Source of the DNA: Anastrepha obliqua
Lineage: Eukaryota; Arthropoda; Insecta; Diptera; Tephritidae
Direction: 5' to 3'
Length of the DNA: 64,000 nucleotides
NCBI RefSeq assembly: GCF_027943255.1
Contig: NC_072896.1
Span: 39,210,501 to 39,274,500 of the forward strand
In this document: piece by piece, positions 10,764-22,087 of the stretch
Layout of the letters: every line of letters starts with the position of its first letter
Position numbering within the stretch: the first letter of the stretch is position 1
The notes under the pieces: model-generated
The model's database searches: none
Told to the model about the DNA's origin: nothing
Seen by the model: only the letters and a program-made list of their open reading frames with translations
Translations under genes and position numbers: made by a program

Positions 10764-11586
10764 ACGGGTGATTTTTTAGCTATTATCTTTTTAAACAGTT
10801 GGTTTAAACAGCTGACGCATGTTTCGTGTTTGGTTTCACTGCCAAACATCTTCAGTTTGGTCTATAATTTAACCATGAATCGTCTTACAAACGACCAACG
10901 CTTGCAAATCATTGAATTTTATTATAAAAATGCGTGTTCAGTTAAGAAAGTTTAAGATCCACTTCTTTAGCGAAAAATTGTGTTCAGCAACGAAGCTCAT
11001 TTTTGGATCAATGGGTACGTAAATAAGCAGAATTGTCGATTTTGGAGTGAAGATCAGCCAGAAGACAGACGAACTGCAAGAGCTACCAAGGTATCCAGAA
11101 AAGGTCGCAGTTTGGTGCGGTTTATGGGCTGGAGGTATCATTGGACCGTACTTCTTCAAAGATGCTGCGAATCGTAACGTAACTGTGAATGGTGAGCGCT
11201 ACCGTGAAATGATATCCAACTTTGTTTTGCCCAAAATGCAAGAGCTTTACTTGCATGACATGTGGTTTCAGCAAGACGGTGCCACATGCCATACAGCACG
11301 CGTAACAATGGACTTGTTAAGAGGCGAGTTTGGTGAACATTTTATTTCACGTTCGGGATCTGTCAATTGGCCACCCAGATCGTGCGATATAACGCCTTTA
11401 GATTATTTTTTGTGGGGATATGTTAAAGCTCATGTCTATTCAGACAAGCCTGCTTCAATTAACGCATTGGAAGACAACATTAAAGCATTTATATGTGAGA
11501 TACCGGCCGAACTATTGGAAAGAGTATGCCAAAATTGGACTAAGCGGATGGACCATTTGAAGCGCAGTCGCAGCGCATTTTTCTGA
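10764..11586 (+). pseudogene. Rosa-like DD41D transposase, 5' part deleted
   Basis: A left terminal sequence ACGGGTGATTTTTTAGCTAT is followed by the N-terminus MNRLTNDQRLQIIEFYYKNA. A deletion then joins it to FSNEAHFWINGYVNKQNC (first-Asp region, here Asn-Glu instead of Asp-Glu). After a frameshift near 11060 the frame stays open for 179 codons: VWCGLWAGGIIGPYFF, WFQQDGATCHTARV (second Asp) and CDITPLDYFLWGYV (third Asp, 41-residue spacing), ending KRSRSAFF. The C-terminal domain is complete. No right terminal repeat was found after the stop. A different subfamily from the AAAGGGTGG copies, judging by its ends. Confidence 0.8.
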
Positions 11587-12959
11587 ATTTTACGTGTGAT
11601 TTTATTGTATGAAAAACTTTCCTATAGCTCTTACTTTCGGAGGTGCCTCGTACGTTCAATCCGATAAGCGAACATCAACTAAAGTAGGTTAATAAGCGAA
11701 TGATATAAAAAAGCTATAGTTACAATGTATAGGAAAATATTTTCCATAAACTGAATTTGGCCTCAAGCGTGGAATGTTCACCATAAGCCAAATTTTTACA
11801 AGAATTGACACTCAATGCATTTTCCTCGAATTTAACACCACTTTTAGTAGCACGAAAAGAAATAGCCTATTTTACTGAATATTTTTTAATTGGTTAGTGT
11901 TTCGAGAGAATTTAAATTATGGTACTAAAATATAACCACTTTTACACCACAACTCGCAAAAAGACTTAAAGGCGAAAACTGTAACAAAGTCGCATGGAAG
12001 CCGCCAGAGTAATTGCAGCAAAAAAGAGGTATTACTATGCCACAGGCAAGATACGTACATATATGTATGTACGTCCATTTATTATGTAATGAATTTAGAT
12101 GAAGTTGCCAATCATGCAACCGGATTCTTGAATTCGCTCAATTTGCCAGCTACACCGCCGTGTACATTTTAAAATTACAATTTGAAATGCTTATCATCCG
12201 TCTCCGACACAACATCAATCTGCCACAACTTTACAACGACATCAGGCTTTCTTTGAAAAGTATCATAAAAAATTTCACAGAAGTCGCAATTTTTATGGAA
12301 AAGAGAAAATTTACTATTGCAACAAATGTACCAATCGAATTCGAACGTTTGTACTTTCCGGGGAGAGTCGCATTTGTGATGTGCAATGCTGCAGTTTTGG
12401 AAACTGATGCTACTCAAATGGACAGTTGTATGTACATACCTATATAGCAGTCTCACGAGTCGATAACCTTGTAATTCATTCGTGTACGTACTAGACGAAA
12501 AAAATAAAAAAAAGTCGTGCATTCAAAAGCACTTCAAAAAACTTTAGCAATAAATGTGAAATTTGTATCTTTAAGTGCCATTGCAACTTTAATATTTACA
12601 TACAGAAGAAAAGTTATAAAAAATGTCTAAGCCCGTACGATACCTAACTTTTTATTGATGGCCATTAATGTGGGTGGTTTTGCCTAAGATTTTTAAATTC
12701 AGTTCACTCACTTACGCACATCACTTGCCCGATCTTTTTCATATTACGTCATATCATATTTCCAAATCAGTTGTTGCAGGTTGGAAAAGATATGGAATCA
12801 ATATTTCTGGCCCCCTCTCCCCCAGAGATCTTACTCACATATTTTATGAGCAAAATTTCAAAATTATTTTAGAAATGTATTTCAACTCAATGTTGCACTT
12901 TAAAAAGCTCTATTTCTTGATTGAGTATTTTGCTGATAGACAAGCAGTGATCAAGACAC
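11587..12959. other. Spacer, no gene recognised
   Basis: About 1.4 kb with several 60-115 codon open frames that show no motif and overlap on both strands (12160-12522). A 27-codon ORF starts at ATG 12088 (MNLDEVANHATGF) without further support. An ATATGTATGTACG microsatellite lies near 12060. No terminal repeats were seen. Confidence 0.35.
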
Positions 12960-13530
12960 TGGCTTAAGCGCACATCGGTTCAAGATGTGTTAAATTCTCG
13001 CTTGTCCAACATCACAACACCACACATTGTTGGGTCCCTGGTCACCCTGAAGTGGAGGGAAATGAAAGAGCGGATCAGTGTGCAAGGAAAGGCTCTGAAC
13101 TGAACCTTCAGCGAGCAGTAGAGGATATAAGTATTCCTCAAAATAAACTGTACACTGTGTACTGCGATTGACTTAAGCGTAATCCCGGAAATTATTACTT
13201 ACTAACTGCAGGGTCTCCAAAGCGCTCTGGCCAAAATTGAATCCTAAAAACACAAAATGTCTGTTTGGATTCAACAGATCAACTACCAATAAACTACCAA
13301 AATAATGTTATAACGGGTCACTACACCCTAGCCGCTAGAATGGGTGTACCTCACAAGGAGTCAGGAGTTGTAAAGATGAAGAAGAAATTGCGTTGGTACA
13401 ATACCACTTTAAAGGAGCCGTGCCAAATATCTTGGTGATAATTCCTTTGAACACCTGGGAAATTTGCAAAATGCCTCACTGGAGGGACTAGTTCCTTTCT
13501 AAAAAAGATCTGTGTGATTTAATTAATCTC
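12960..13530 (+). pseudogene. LINE ORF2 C-terminus with RNase H remnant
   Basis: A frame reads HCWVPGHPEVEGNERADQCA, the final RNase H motif (W-V-P-G-H...G-N-E..A-D) carried by I/R1/jockey-type LINEs. Downstream, VITGHYTLAARMGVP and CKDEEEIALVQYHF correspond to the C-terminal zinc-knuckle region with its first Cys pair damaged. KYLGDNSFEHLGNLQ and SLEGLVPFLKKI follow. Several stops and shifts are present. Only the 3' end remains, the usual result of 5' truncation. Confidence 0.65.
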
Positions 13531-13689
13531 AACCTTATCTTACCTACTTTAGGGCTACCGAGGGTCTTGTTTTAGACAAGCAATTTGGCTAGCCTAACCT
13601 TGATGAGTTTCAATCTGGTTGTATACGTAGACCATCAACCTGTCCATCCCTTTGGAAATTAAACTTTCTTCAATTATCTCTCACTCATA

Positions 13690-13845
13690 ATATTTTTCTT
13701 TCAAAACATAAAATTCTCGAGATTATTCTTTTTCAGTGCTGCCAGAGGCTGGAATTCTTTACCAATCTTAATTAAAATAAGTAGGGCAATAGGAGCAAAC
13801 TTTTTGTAATTTGAATTGGCTGTTAAATTTTCTAAAATTTGATAT
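13690..13845 (+). pseudogene. LINE reverse-transcriptase C-terminal fragment
   Basis: One frame gives FSRLFFFSAARGWNSLPI then LIKISRAIGANFL, matching the extreme C-terminus of jockey-like RT ORFs lacking RNase H (F...R....WNSLP...). It is short and frame-disrupted, and is abutted on its right by a SINE. Confidence 0.45.
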
Positions 13846-13865
13846 TAACATATATACTTATATAT

Positions 13866-14105
13866 CGGCCATCGTATTCGAATGGGTTGGTGCGTGACTA
13901 CCATTCGGGAGTGCATAGGTTCGAGTCTCTGTACATAAAACAACTCAATGAAAAAGTATTTTCTAATAGCGGTCGCCCCCCGGCAGGCAATGGCAAGCCT
14001 CTGAGTGTATCGTATGGAAAAGCTCCTCATAAAATATCCATGACGCACGCCACAATTGGGAGGAGGATCTCGGCCAAACACCTAACGGATGTGTACGTGA
14101 CAATT
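13866..14105 (+). repeat. tRNA-derived SINE with internal deletion
   Basis: The tRNA-like head (CGAATGGGTTGGTGCGTGAC) is present, with a B box GGTTCGAGTCT at 13918-13928. The body (TAGCGGTCGCC, GGCAGGCAATGGCAAGCCTC, AAAAGCTCCTCATAAAATAT) and 3' end (CTCGGCCAAACACCTAACGG) follow, ending in a TTATTTATTTA tail. Compared with 62225-62541 it lacks about 60 bp between the CTCATAAAA block and the GACGCAC block. The A box is mutated (TATTCGAATGG). Confidence 0.8.
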
Positions 14106-14177
14106 ATTTATTTATTTTATTTATAAATTATAGGCCTGCTTAGGTGAGTTTTATTAAGTCGTTACTGATATAAATGC

Positions 14178-14618
14178 ATGTACCTAAAAGTGGGCGTGAC
14201 ACCATTGGTTTTTCAAAGTATTACTCGCGTTGTATTTCGTTATTTGGGTTCGTCATTTGTGCTTGAGCAACCTCTGCTTCGGCTCGGCAGCCGGGTCTGG
14301 CCAGACTTTTTTGGCTTTGGACGTGAATTTCACGTATTTAATATATTTAACTTCCAGGTAGCTTTCTAAAATTAAATTTTCTATTGATTTATGGATATAA
14401 CCTTTTAAAAAGAATCCTCGACCAGGGAGGAGAAAGGCTAGATCCGGGTGCCGAACCGAAGCTTTTAAAAAAGGGGGGTTAAACTCATTCCCGCCTGTTA
14501 GTATGCAGTAAGTGCGTTTTTGTTTTTCATTTCATTTGCTTCGCACATCGCTGCATCTCTCAAAGTGATTGTGAAATGATAAACTTAAAGCGTAAACTAT
14601 GTTACGTGAAAACTATAG
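14178..14618. other. Spacer, no gene recognised
   Basis: No motif seen. The short open frame at 14178-14369 lacks supporting features. Confidence 0.3.
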
Positions 14619-15167
14619 TATTTTCCAATAACAGGTGTTATTGGTGAACGGATTGCGCTATCGAGAGATGATTAACGATTTTTATGGCCGGAATTGGGTG
14701 GTATTCATCTTGACAACGTTTATTTTCAAGACGGCGCTACGTGCGACACAGGCCACGAAACCACTGATCTTTTACGGGAAAAGTTACCGTATCGTGTTAT
14801 CTCTCGAAGAGCTGATCACAATTGGCCACCGAGATCTTGTGATTTAACGCCTTGTGACCTTTTTCTTTGGGGCCACGTGAAAGGAAGGTCTACACCAACA
14901 GCCCAGGATCGGTTCAAGACCTCAAAGATGGAATTCGTGAGGCTATCGAGAACATGGGGCAGCCACTTTGCAATTCGGTTAAGGAAAATTTCTTGAAAAG
15001 GATATTGTCCTTTAAGCGTGGTCGTGGTGGTCATTTGCCTGATATTATTTTCCACTATTAACGGCATACCTTCCTCTTTATAATGAAATAAACATCCGAT
15101 CATTTATATTAAAAAATAGCATTTTTCTTTGAATATCAAAATAACACCTCTTATTGGAAAACCTTTT
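14619..15167 (+). mobile_element. Rosa-like DD41D deletion derivative
   Basis: About 550 bp, with ends TTTTCCAATAACAGGTGTTA and AATAACACCTCTTATTGG in inverse orientation. The 5' terminal repeat runs directly into GLRYREMINDF, missing the HTH domain and first Asp. A frameshifted core then gives LDNVYF, a damaged second-Asp motif (FQDGATCDTGHETTDLLR), VISRRADHNWPPRSC and LTPCDLFLWGHV. C-terminal residues LCNSVKENFLKRILSFKRGR run to near the right repeat. It shares its unusual TIR-to-core fusion with the nested fragment at 6838-7138. Confidence 0.75.
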
Positions 15168-15261
15168 ACAAGTATGACGACTGCGCGTGTGGCGCCGCAC
15201 CACCAAGCTCTTCCCATAAGATAATTTTATCCAACGGTGTTGAGCCGTCCAAACAGGTATA

Positions 15262-16506
15262 CAGGGTGAAGTGTGTATGAAGTGTTACCAACTTCACACT
15301 GACATCAACGTCAAAATTGTTCTAATGACAGTTCAATATATTGTTAATAAGCCATCAAAAGCATTTGCGTCTCAGTTTTGTTGATTTTTTTTTTCTGTGA
15401 TGGAATTCAAACGTAATAGTGTGATTGCGTTATATTATATTTGGCTGGACCATTACAACCAGCCATTGTTCGTGAGCTCAGTCACCTCCAAGTGAATAAA
15501 ATGTTTGTGTATCGCACTATAAAGCGTTACAATGATACTGGTAGCATTGCAAAACGCTATGGAGGTGCACCAAAAAAACCGCAACAATGCCAGAAATGGT
15601 TCGGAAAGTGAAGGCTCGACTTGAACGAAATCCACGTCGAAGTGGAAGGAAAATGGCCAAAGAACTGAAAATATCGCAAGACAGTATTCGATTTATATTA
15701 ATTAAATTAACTCAAGGTCAAGTCTTACAAGTTCCAAAAAGCATACGATCTTTCACCCCAGCAAAAAAAGTTCGGTGCGAAAGAGCAAAGGAGTTGTTGC
15801 GCTTGCACGATCGAGCAGTTCATAAACACTCAAAACGATCGTGTTTACTTGACCGAACGCTCATACGAGAATTTTAGTCTACGTATGGCCACTCGAAGCA
15901 ATTTCCCATCATAAGTAATGGTTTGGGCTGCAGTGACCGCTGATGGACGCTCTCCAATCGTTTTTATCGAGCCTGGTGTGAAAGTGAATGCGATTTATTA
16001 TCGGGAAAATGTTTTAGAAGCTTCTATAAAGCCGTGGACACGCAAACATTTCGGTCGTAGACCATGGACGTTCTAACAGGACTCGGCACCGTCTCATAAA
16101 GCTCGTGTGAACCAAGAATGGTTAAAAAATCATGTTCCACACTTCATTTTGTCCACACAATGGCTTTGGAATTCGCCAGACGCAAATCCGATGGACTATT
16201 CCATTTGGTCCATTTTGGAGAGCAAGTGAGGACTAAAAAATATGCCAGTATGGATGCGCTGAAAAAAGCGATTACACGAGAATGGGCCAAAATTCCTCAA
16301 GATCATATTCGTGCAGCATGCAACGCATTTTTTGACCGTTTGAAGGCTATAGTCAAGGCAAAAGGTGGTCATACCGAGCTAAAGTGAATATATGTTAAAA
16401 TTGTAATCAGTTTGGAACAATTTTGTCTTTGAAGTCAATAAAAACTAATTTCACACAAAAAAGTTATGGCGTTTTGAATAGGTAAGACTTCATATCGTTC
16501 ACCCTG
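15262..16506 (+). mobile_element. maT-like (DD37D) Tc1/mariner element, nearly full length
   Basis: About 1.25 kb. The left end CAGGGTGAAGTGTGTATGAA and right end (inverted) CAGGGTGAACGATATGAAGT share a roughly 28-bp imperfect inverted repeat. TA precedes the left end; CA stands at the right, a decayed target duplication. The coding region occupies nearly the whole element. It differs in terminal repeats from the maT-like copies at 21028 and 57712 (CAGGGTCCGGCACTCG), so at least two subfamilies are present. Confidence 0.8.
15401..16387 (+). pseudogene. maT-like DD37D transposase, mutated
   Basis: The start MEFKRNSVIALY at 15401 is the family N-terminus. Coding continues through several frameshifts: GSIAKRYGGAP-type linker, PEMVRKVKARLERNPRRSG and KMAKELKISQDSIRF (second HTH). 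The first-Asp region near 15850 is scrambled. MVWAAVTADGRSPIVFIEPG is followed by RPWTF, a stop, then QDSAPSHKARVNQEW (second Asp). NSPDANPMDYSIWSILESK carries the third Asp 37 residues later. The end is AFFDRLKAIVKAKGG. The nonsense codon immediately before the second catalytic Asp and the frameshifts make it non-functional. Confidence 0.8.
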
Positions 16507-16569
16507 CACGCTAATAAATTTTATAACCTTACAAGCTCGATATATACACCCGTAAAGAAGCTTAACCAG

Positions 16570-17100
16570 AAGCTCCAGCGATATTTAATTAATCTTCGGT
16601 TTCCCCACTCGTCCTAATGCTAGACAATTTGTAATGATAAGAGATACCGTTCACAGAAATTGCTTGGTCTTTTTCCACTGCTTAACACACAGTGGATATA
16701 AATACCAAACCGTCACGTTGGGATTTAGAAGTGGCTGTTGACCTTTAAGTGACCAATAACGACAATTTTGCTTATTTACACTTCCATTTCAATGAAAATG
16801 GGCTTCGTCAATCGGAAATATAGTGTTTAACGTACGAAATCACTTCACCATTGTCTCGCAGAAATTTGCACGAAAATTGCAAATGAATCAAATCTGCACT
16901 TGTGGCATCGAATATTGTAACGTAAATAAAATTTACGACGAGCAGTTGCACACGAATTATTGGCCTTGAACACAAATTCGATTTTACACGCTCATTTGCA
17001 AGAAGTATTTAATAATACAATTTTCTTCTTTCACCTGACATCACGATTGAGCTAATTTTTTCATTGGGAGAATTGAAGTGACGGATTTTTATCATTTTTG
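16570..17100 (-). pseudogene. Old rosa-like DD41D transposase relic
   Basis: On the minus strand a frame reads IDEAHFHWNGSVNKQNCRYW, the first catalytic region of DD41D transposases with the Asp retained. PNVTVWYLYPLC and further decayed residues follow. The second and third Asp motifs were not found. No terminal repeats were identified, so the limits are approximate. Confidence 0.5.
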
Positions 17101-17529
17101 AAAATTAAACTAGAGAACTAAACGAAAAGAAATAATAATATCTTGCAATTTGAAACTACATATTTTGTGCTAGTGCGTAATCGTTTTTTATATACTTTCA
17201 CACCATGATTCAATGATAAAAGGTTTCCTCATGAAGATGATGAAGAAAATGGAAATATTAATAACTTTTTGCGTAAAATGGTACCAAAATAGTCTTTTTT
17301 TTTAGTTAAATTATAAAAAATATATAGTATAAACGGAAATTGCCAAGTATGATATACAAAAATAGTTTAACTTAATGCCAGATTCATATTTTGTGAATTA
17401 ATTTTTAAATTCAAAACTGATCACGAAGTACCGCACTATTATGTTACCTATGTATTATGACCTAGAAGAAGCGAATTCATCATGAATTTGGTTGACTAAA
17501 AACAAACTTTGAACATACTCATGGCGCTT
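17101..17529. other. Spacer, nothing recognised
   Basis: AT-rich sequence with no open frame of note. Part of it may be the decayed 3' end of the adjoining minus-strand mariner. Confidence 0.35.
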
Positions 17530-18787
17530 TGCTTTACCATGCCTTGCCCATGTACGTTTGGAATTTTAACCAAACAGTCAAGAATATTCTTATGTACCGT
17601 TTTAGTCGACCACCTTTTGCCATTTTTCTTCTAGAGACATTATTACATCAATGTAAAACTTTTGTGGTTTCTCGGCGAAAAACTGCGACAAGTAATTTTC
17701 ACAGGCTTCTCTTGAAGCCAACTTTACTCCATTAAGGGAGTTCTGCATTGACCGAAACAAATGGTAGACCGATGGTGCAAGGTCAGGGCAATATGGTGGA
17801 TGCATCAAAACTTCCCAGCTAAGCTCTCCCAGTTTTTGCCGAGTCATCAAAGATGTGGTGGCCTAGCGTTGTCCTGATGGAAGACGACGCCCTTTCTGCT
17901 GATCAGTTCTGGCCATTTTTTTCGATTGCTTTCTTCAATCTCATCAGTTGTTGACAGTAAAGTGTAGAATCAATCGTTCGAGCAGGCTGGAGCAGCTCAT
18001 AGTGGATGATTCCTTTCCGATCCCACCAAACACACAGCATAACCTTTCGAGGCGTCAATCCAGGCTTTGCGACCATTTGTTGAACTTCACCACCCTTGCA
18101 CCATGATCTTTTTCACACATGATTGTCGTATTTGATCTACTTTTCGTCTCCTGTTACCATTCGCTTCAGAAATGGTTCGATTTCATTTCGTTTCAGCAAA
18201 GAATCGTAGATGTTAATTCGGTCCATTAAATTTTTCACAGACAATTCATGTGGTATCCAAACATCGAGCTTTTTTTTGTAACCAGCCTTTTTTAAATGGT
18301 TCCAAACCATTTGATGATGAGTGTTTAATGGCTTGGCGATGTCATGGCAGCTTATGCGACGGTCCTGGTCAATCTTTTCCATAATTTCATCGACTTTTTC
18401 AACAATAGGTCGACCGGAGCGAGGAGCATATTTCACACCGAAATTTCCAGAAGGGAAGCGAGCGAACCATTGTTGTGCTACACGAACTGATACAGCATCG
18501 TCTCCGTAAACTTCACAAATTTCATTGGTGGCTTGCGTGGCATTCTTCCCTTTTTTATACAAAAATTTCAAAATATAGCGAATTTCTTCATTATTTTCAC
18601 TCATTTTTGAAAAGCTATAACTTTTTTTCAACTTCTCCGAATTTAATTTTTTTTTTGTTAAACGAAGCTTAAAATGTCACCTTTCTAACACCATATGACA
18701 TGAGACAATGTGATTGGTAGCACTGGAGATAGATGACTCCAACGACATCTATTGACAAAATACGAACAGACTTTTTCGACTACCCAA
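17530..18787 (-). pseudogene. Mellifera-type mariner, near full length but inactive
   Basis: The 5' terminal repeat (reverse complement TTGGGTAGTCGAAAAAGTCT) ends at 18787 beside a TA. The transposase starts MSENNEEIRYILKFLYKKGK at about 18604, with SVRVAQQWFARFPSGNF (HTH), WIPHEL (the mariner WVPHEL linker) and RMVTGDEK (first Asp). Frame disruptions then occur through the centre, where VVFHQDNARP (second Asp) is still readable. The C-terminal frame at 17602-17850 has HPPYCPDLAPSVYHLFRSMQ, in which the third catalytic Asp is Val. It ends EEKWQKVVD. The 3' terminal repeat is not clear. Subfamily assignment is from general resemblance. Confidence 0.75.
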
Positions 18788-18795
18788 TATTATAT

Positions 18796-18966
18796 CGACG
18801 GCAGCTGTCGTAGCCGAATAGTTTGCTGCGTGACTAGCATTTGGAAGTGCAAGGATTCAAAACCCCGGGCATGAAACACCAAACGATAGGAAATGTTGTT
18901 TGTAATAGCGATCGCTCTTCGGCGGGCAATTGCAAACCTCCGAGTGTATTTCTGCCATAAAATGTA
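18796..18966 (+). repeat. SINE, 5' half in forward orientation
   Basis: Contains the tRNA-like head TCGTAGCCGAATAGTTTGCT (A box slightly changed), a decayed B box (GGATTCAAAACCC) and the conserved body blocks TAATAGCGATCGC and GCAAACCTCCGAGTGTATTT. It stops after TTTCTGCCATAAAA, where the 3' half should continue. It begins within 10 bp of the end of the minus-strand mariner. Confidence 0.7.
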
Positions 18967-19093
18967 CAATTCTGTTAGGTGTTTGGCCGTGATCCTTCTT
19001 CTATTTGTAGCGCGCGTCTTAATGTTGTTCCACAAATGGACCTATAGTTTTAAGCCGATTCCTGCAGATGGTTTTTTATGAGGAGCTTTTTAA
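18967..19093 (-). repeat. SINE, 3' half in inverted orientation
   Basis: The reverse complement reads AAGCTCCTCATAAAAAACCA, GGAATCGGCTTAAAACTATA, CATTTGTGGAACAACATTAA and GGCCAAACACCTAACAGAAT. This is the distal half of the same SINE. It abuts the forward 5' half with no spacer, giving a head-to-head chimera. Confidence 0.7.
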
Positions 19094-20425
19094 TGCTGGT
19101 CCTGTGCTTTGCTAAGCCTCCTCTGGACACCTTATCGAATCCCAACTTTTTTATAATGAGGTTTGAAATGTTACCGATCGCGTCGGGACTATCCAATCAT
19201 TCTCCCTGTTGTAACTCTTTGGGAAATGCTAGCTCTTTGTAAAACATGAATTTTGTCTAAATCACCACATCATACGAAATAAAGCTTTGTAAATTCTCCA
19301 CTCATCGATCTCGGATTGCGTCAATTACTCTAAGGGAGTCAATGCGCAAAGGGAGCCGATTTGTCAAGAGTAAACGAGAATGTTGCTTACTGAGCAAACC
19401 TTTTACCATTGAATCATGCCTTCACACCTACGTTTTATTCTAAACAACCCATAAATCAAATTATGCCCCAAAATATCATAAACAATAAAGCAGTTTTTCC
19501 CATAAGAAAAACGTCAGCTATTCTCAACGGCCAATTTGTGTTTTCGATTTATGCACATTGAGAATTATGAGCGGAGTGAACCCAAAATCAAGCAACGCCA
19601 AAGAGATCAGGTGAATTTATTGTTTTTCCCAAATATTTTATAAAGCTTTTCGAAGCAAAATTTATATTTATCTACATAAACCTACAGTTTGATTTATCTA
19701 TTCGCCTTTATTTGCAGTTTACTATATCGACAGTTGAAACGCCTGAAATAAAGCGAATTGCTTATTGTGCGCCACTGAAATAACGAGCTCGCAACTTTAC
19801 TTTGATAAGCTGCGGCTGAGTATTTTCGAGTCAGTGCACGTCAAATGCTATACGATATTGCAAATCCTTTAAACTTCAATACAATTTCAATGTTAGCACA
19901 AATATGTATGTGCAATTTACATATATACATACATATGTATGCAGACAAAACTAAAGTTTACGTAGATGTGAAAAAACCTGCAAAATTTGAGTGTGCAGTT
20001 TTTACAAATACGAGTATTCGTATAAGTTTGTGTATTAAACAAAAACTTGGCATTATGTGACTAATTTTAAACTTTGACCTGCCGGACCAATGATTATCAG
20101 AACATTTTTCTCGTGGTCAGAATAAGAAAAAGAAATTTCGTCCGTTGCATCTTATGAGTAAAGTATTGTATCAATTACAAAAAAAAAAGATAACATTTGC
20201 GCGCGGCAAGAAAACTTTATTTTACCGTTTATCAGGAAATATAACTTTTACGATGCCTTTACGTGTGTTTGATTGAGCAACACTACAATTTAGAAACTTT
20301 TTATTTATTTACTTACTTGAAATATAATTGTAAATAATCATATTTCGGAATCAAGGCAACTGGCAGCAGGCGCTATCAGCCTGGCTTGTAATTAAATAAT
20401 TTAATATAAAGTATAAACTATTCTC
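19094..20425. other. Spacer, no gene recognised
   Basis: About 1.3 kb of AT-rich DNA. It includes an ATATATACATACATATGTAT microsatellite near 19920 and a TCAGT initiator-like word at 19831, but no TATA box or DPE that would make a promoter call. The open frame at 19845-20060 is repeat-influenced. Confidence 0.35.
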
Positions 20426-21020
20426 ATACGAACACATCGGCTGAAAAGTTCCGGTCCTAACAAAGAAAGCGCGTATATTGTTCAAAATTCGTTTTATTCA
20501 TCAACTTAATTCCCATTAAGAACAACGAAATCATTTGTAGAACGATTTATCTTTTCCCTCAAAATGGTCCTCAGTTTCAGAGATAACTTCTTCATTCGAG
20601 CGAAATTTCTTACCGGCGAGCATTTGTTTTAGGTCTGCGAACAGCCAGTAGTCCCTGGGAGCCAATTCTGGCAAATAGGGTGGATGTGGGAGCAATTCGA
20701 AGTTCAGTTCATGTAGTTTTACCATTGTTTTGCAGTCAACAGTTTTGGTCAACTTTGAACAGAACTTTTTCATAGTCAAATGCTCATGCAACACAAAGCA
20801 AACACGTTCTTTTGATATCTTTACGATGTCAGCTAACTCACGGAAAGTGAAGTTCCGATCATTCAAAACGTTTTTGTGGATTTTTTTGATGTTTTCTGGT
20901 GTTACCGCCTCATTTGGACGTCCACTGCGTTGTGCACCATCGGTTTCTCCACGACCACGTTTGAAGTCAGCAAACAATCGATAAATATGTTTACGAATGT
21001 AAGGAGAAACGTGAAAGTAA
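20426..21020 (-). pseudogene. DD34D mariner, internally deleted
   Basis: Minus-strand frame: RLFADFKRGRGETDGAQRSG (HTH region), NIKKIHKNVLNDRNFTFREL and SKERVCFVLHEHLTMKKFCS. It jumps straight to KTMVKLHELNFELLPHPP and LPELAPRDYWLFADLKQML (third Asp kept), then ends EGKDKSFYK. The deletion removes the first and second Asp regions. An inverted-repeat-like end CATCGGCTGAAAAGTTCCGG lies at 20436. The 211-codon open frame here joins this mariner to the neighbouring maT remnant, so it is a chance fusion of two dead transposases. Confidence 0.7.
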
Positions 21021-21027
21021 GGAGAGT

Positions 21028-21842
21028 GCAGGGTCCGGCACTCGAAGTGTAACCAACTGCCCGCGGCTTCAAAGCAACCTCCAGAATTTTCCATTTCGCA
21101 TTTACCATGATGCCGGACTCGATGAAAACGATTGTAGAGCGCCCATCTGCGGTTACAGCGGCCCAAACCATTACCTGTGGTGTGTGCTGCCTCCTGGTGG
21201 CCAATCGATGATTCAAATTCTCATATGAACGGTCCGGTCGGTCAAATAAACCCTATCGGTTTGGAAGTTTACGAATTGCTCAATTTGAAAAATTTTCCCG
21301 TCAAAAACACAGTGTTCGGAAATTGTCCGCTTTCGGCCAAGCGAAGCAACTCCTTCGCTCCCTCAAGTCTGACTTGTTGCTGATTTGGTGTGAGATTATG
21401 CGCCTTTTGGATCTTGTAAGACTTGACTTTGAGAACATTTTTTAGTATGTGGCGGATGCTACAATCAGATTTTTTCAGTTCTTTCGCCATTTGATTGGCA
21501 CTTTGTCGCGGGTGGGGCATTTCGCTCAAGTCGCTTCCTCACTTTTCGAAACATTTCGCGTGACGTTGCAGTCTTTTGATGACTACCTCCATGACGTTTC
21601 GCGATGCTACCAGTATCATTGTAACGAGTAATGGTGCGATAAACAAAATTTTATTTACTTTAAGGTGCTCGAGCCCACGAATCATCGCTGGTTGTGATTT
21701 TCCAGCCAAATATAATGCAATCACACTATTACGTTTGAAATCCATTACTGATTTTCTTTTTTCCATTTACTCTCGTCAAAATGCTTCCGCGCGCTTATAA
21801 ACAATACCCTGGGCTGTTATTTAGCCAACTAATAGAAAGCTT
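21028..21842 (-). mobile_element. maT-like DD37D element, deletion derivative
   Basis: The 3' terminal repeat CAGGGTCCGGCACTCGAAGT at 21028 matches that of the copy at 57712. On the minus strand coding pieces run from MDFKRNSVIALYLAGKSQPA (near 21740), through MSEMPHPRQSANQMAKELKK and VRLEGAKELLRLAESGQFPN, to QVMVWAAVTADGRSTIVFIE. Then LEVALKPRAV is fused directly to the 3' terminal repeat. The second and third catalytic Asps are deleted. The 5' terminal repeat is missing where a rosa-like scrap begins at 21843. Confidence 0.75.
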
Positions 21843-21912
21843 CCGAAAGCAACGAAACCATTGATATTTTACGGGAAAACCCTTTCCACTTATTGGAAAA
21901 CCCTTTAGTTAA
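21843..21912 (-). mobile_element. Rosa-like scrap with terminal repeat
   Basis: GCAACGAAACCATTGATATTTT matches internal sequence of the copy at 14619, just after the second Asp. It is joined to CCACTTATTGGAAAACCCTT, the terminal repeat of that family (also at 7110-7138 and 15150). It is a tiny deletion remnant. Confidence 0.5.
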
Positions 21913-22087
21913 AGTAAGAGCCTTAATACCAGATGTACCCCCGATTGAAAAAATAAGATCTTAAAACACATAGGCTCAGGCATGATACGAAAATTGAAGG
22001 TAGTTTTTGCTTCAAATTATTTTGATAGATACAGGAAATTTTAAAGTTTCATAATTTCTACAAATTCGTGAAGTGAGTTAATAATAT

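Noticed and set aside
12088..12171. 27-codon ORF MNLDEVANHATGF...
   Set aside because: Too short, without splice donor, neighbours or repeats to support it.
19826..19840. TCAGT initiator motif as a promoter
   Set aside because: No TATA box upstream and no DPE at the expected spacing; the motif is common by chance.
20531..21166. 211-codon minus-strand ORF as a single gene
   Set aside because: It is a read-through from a dead maT remnant, across that element's terminal repeat, into a deleted mariner; the two halves belong to different transposons.
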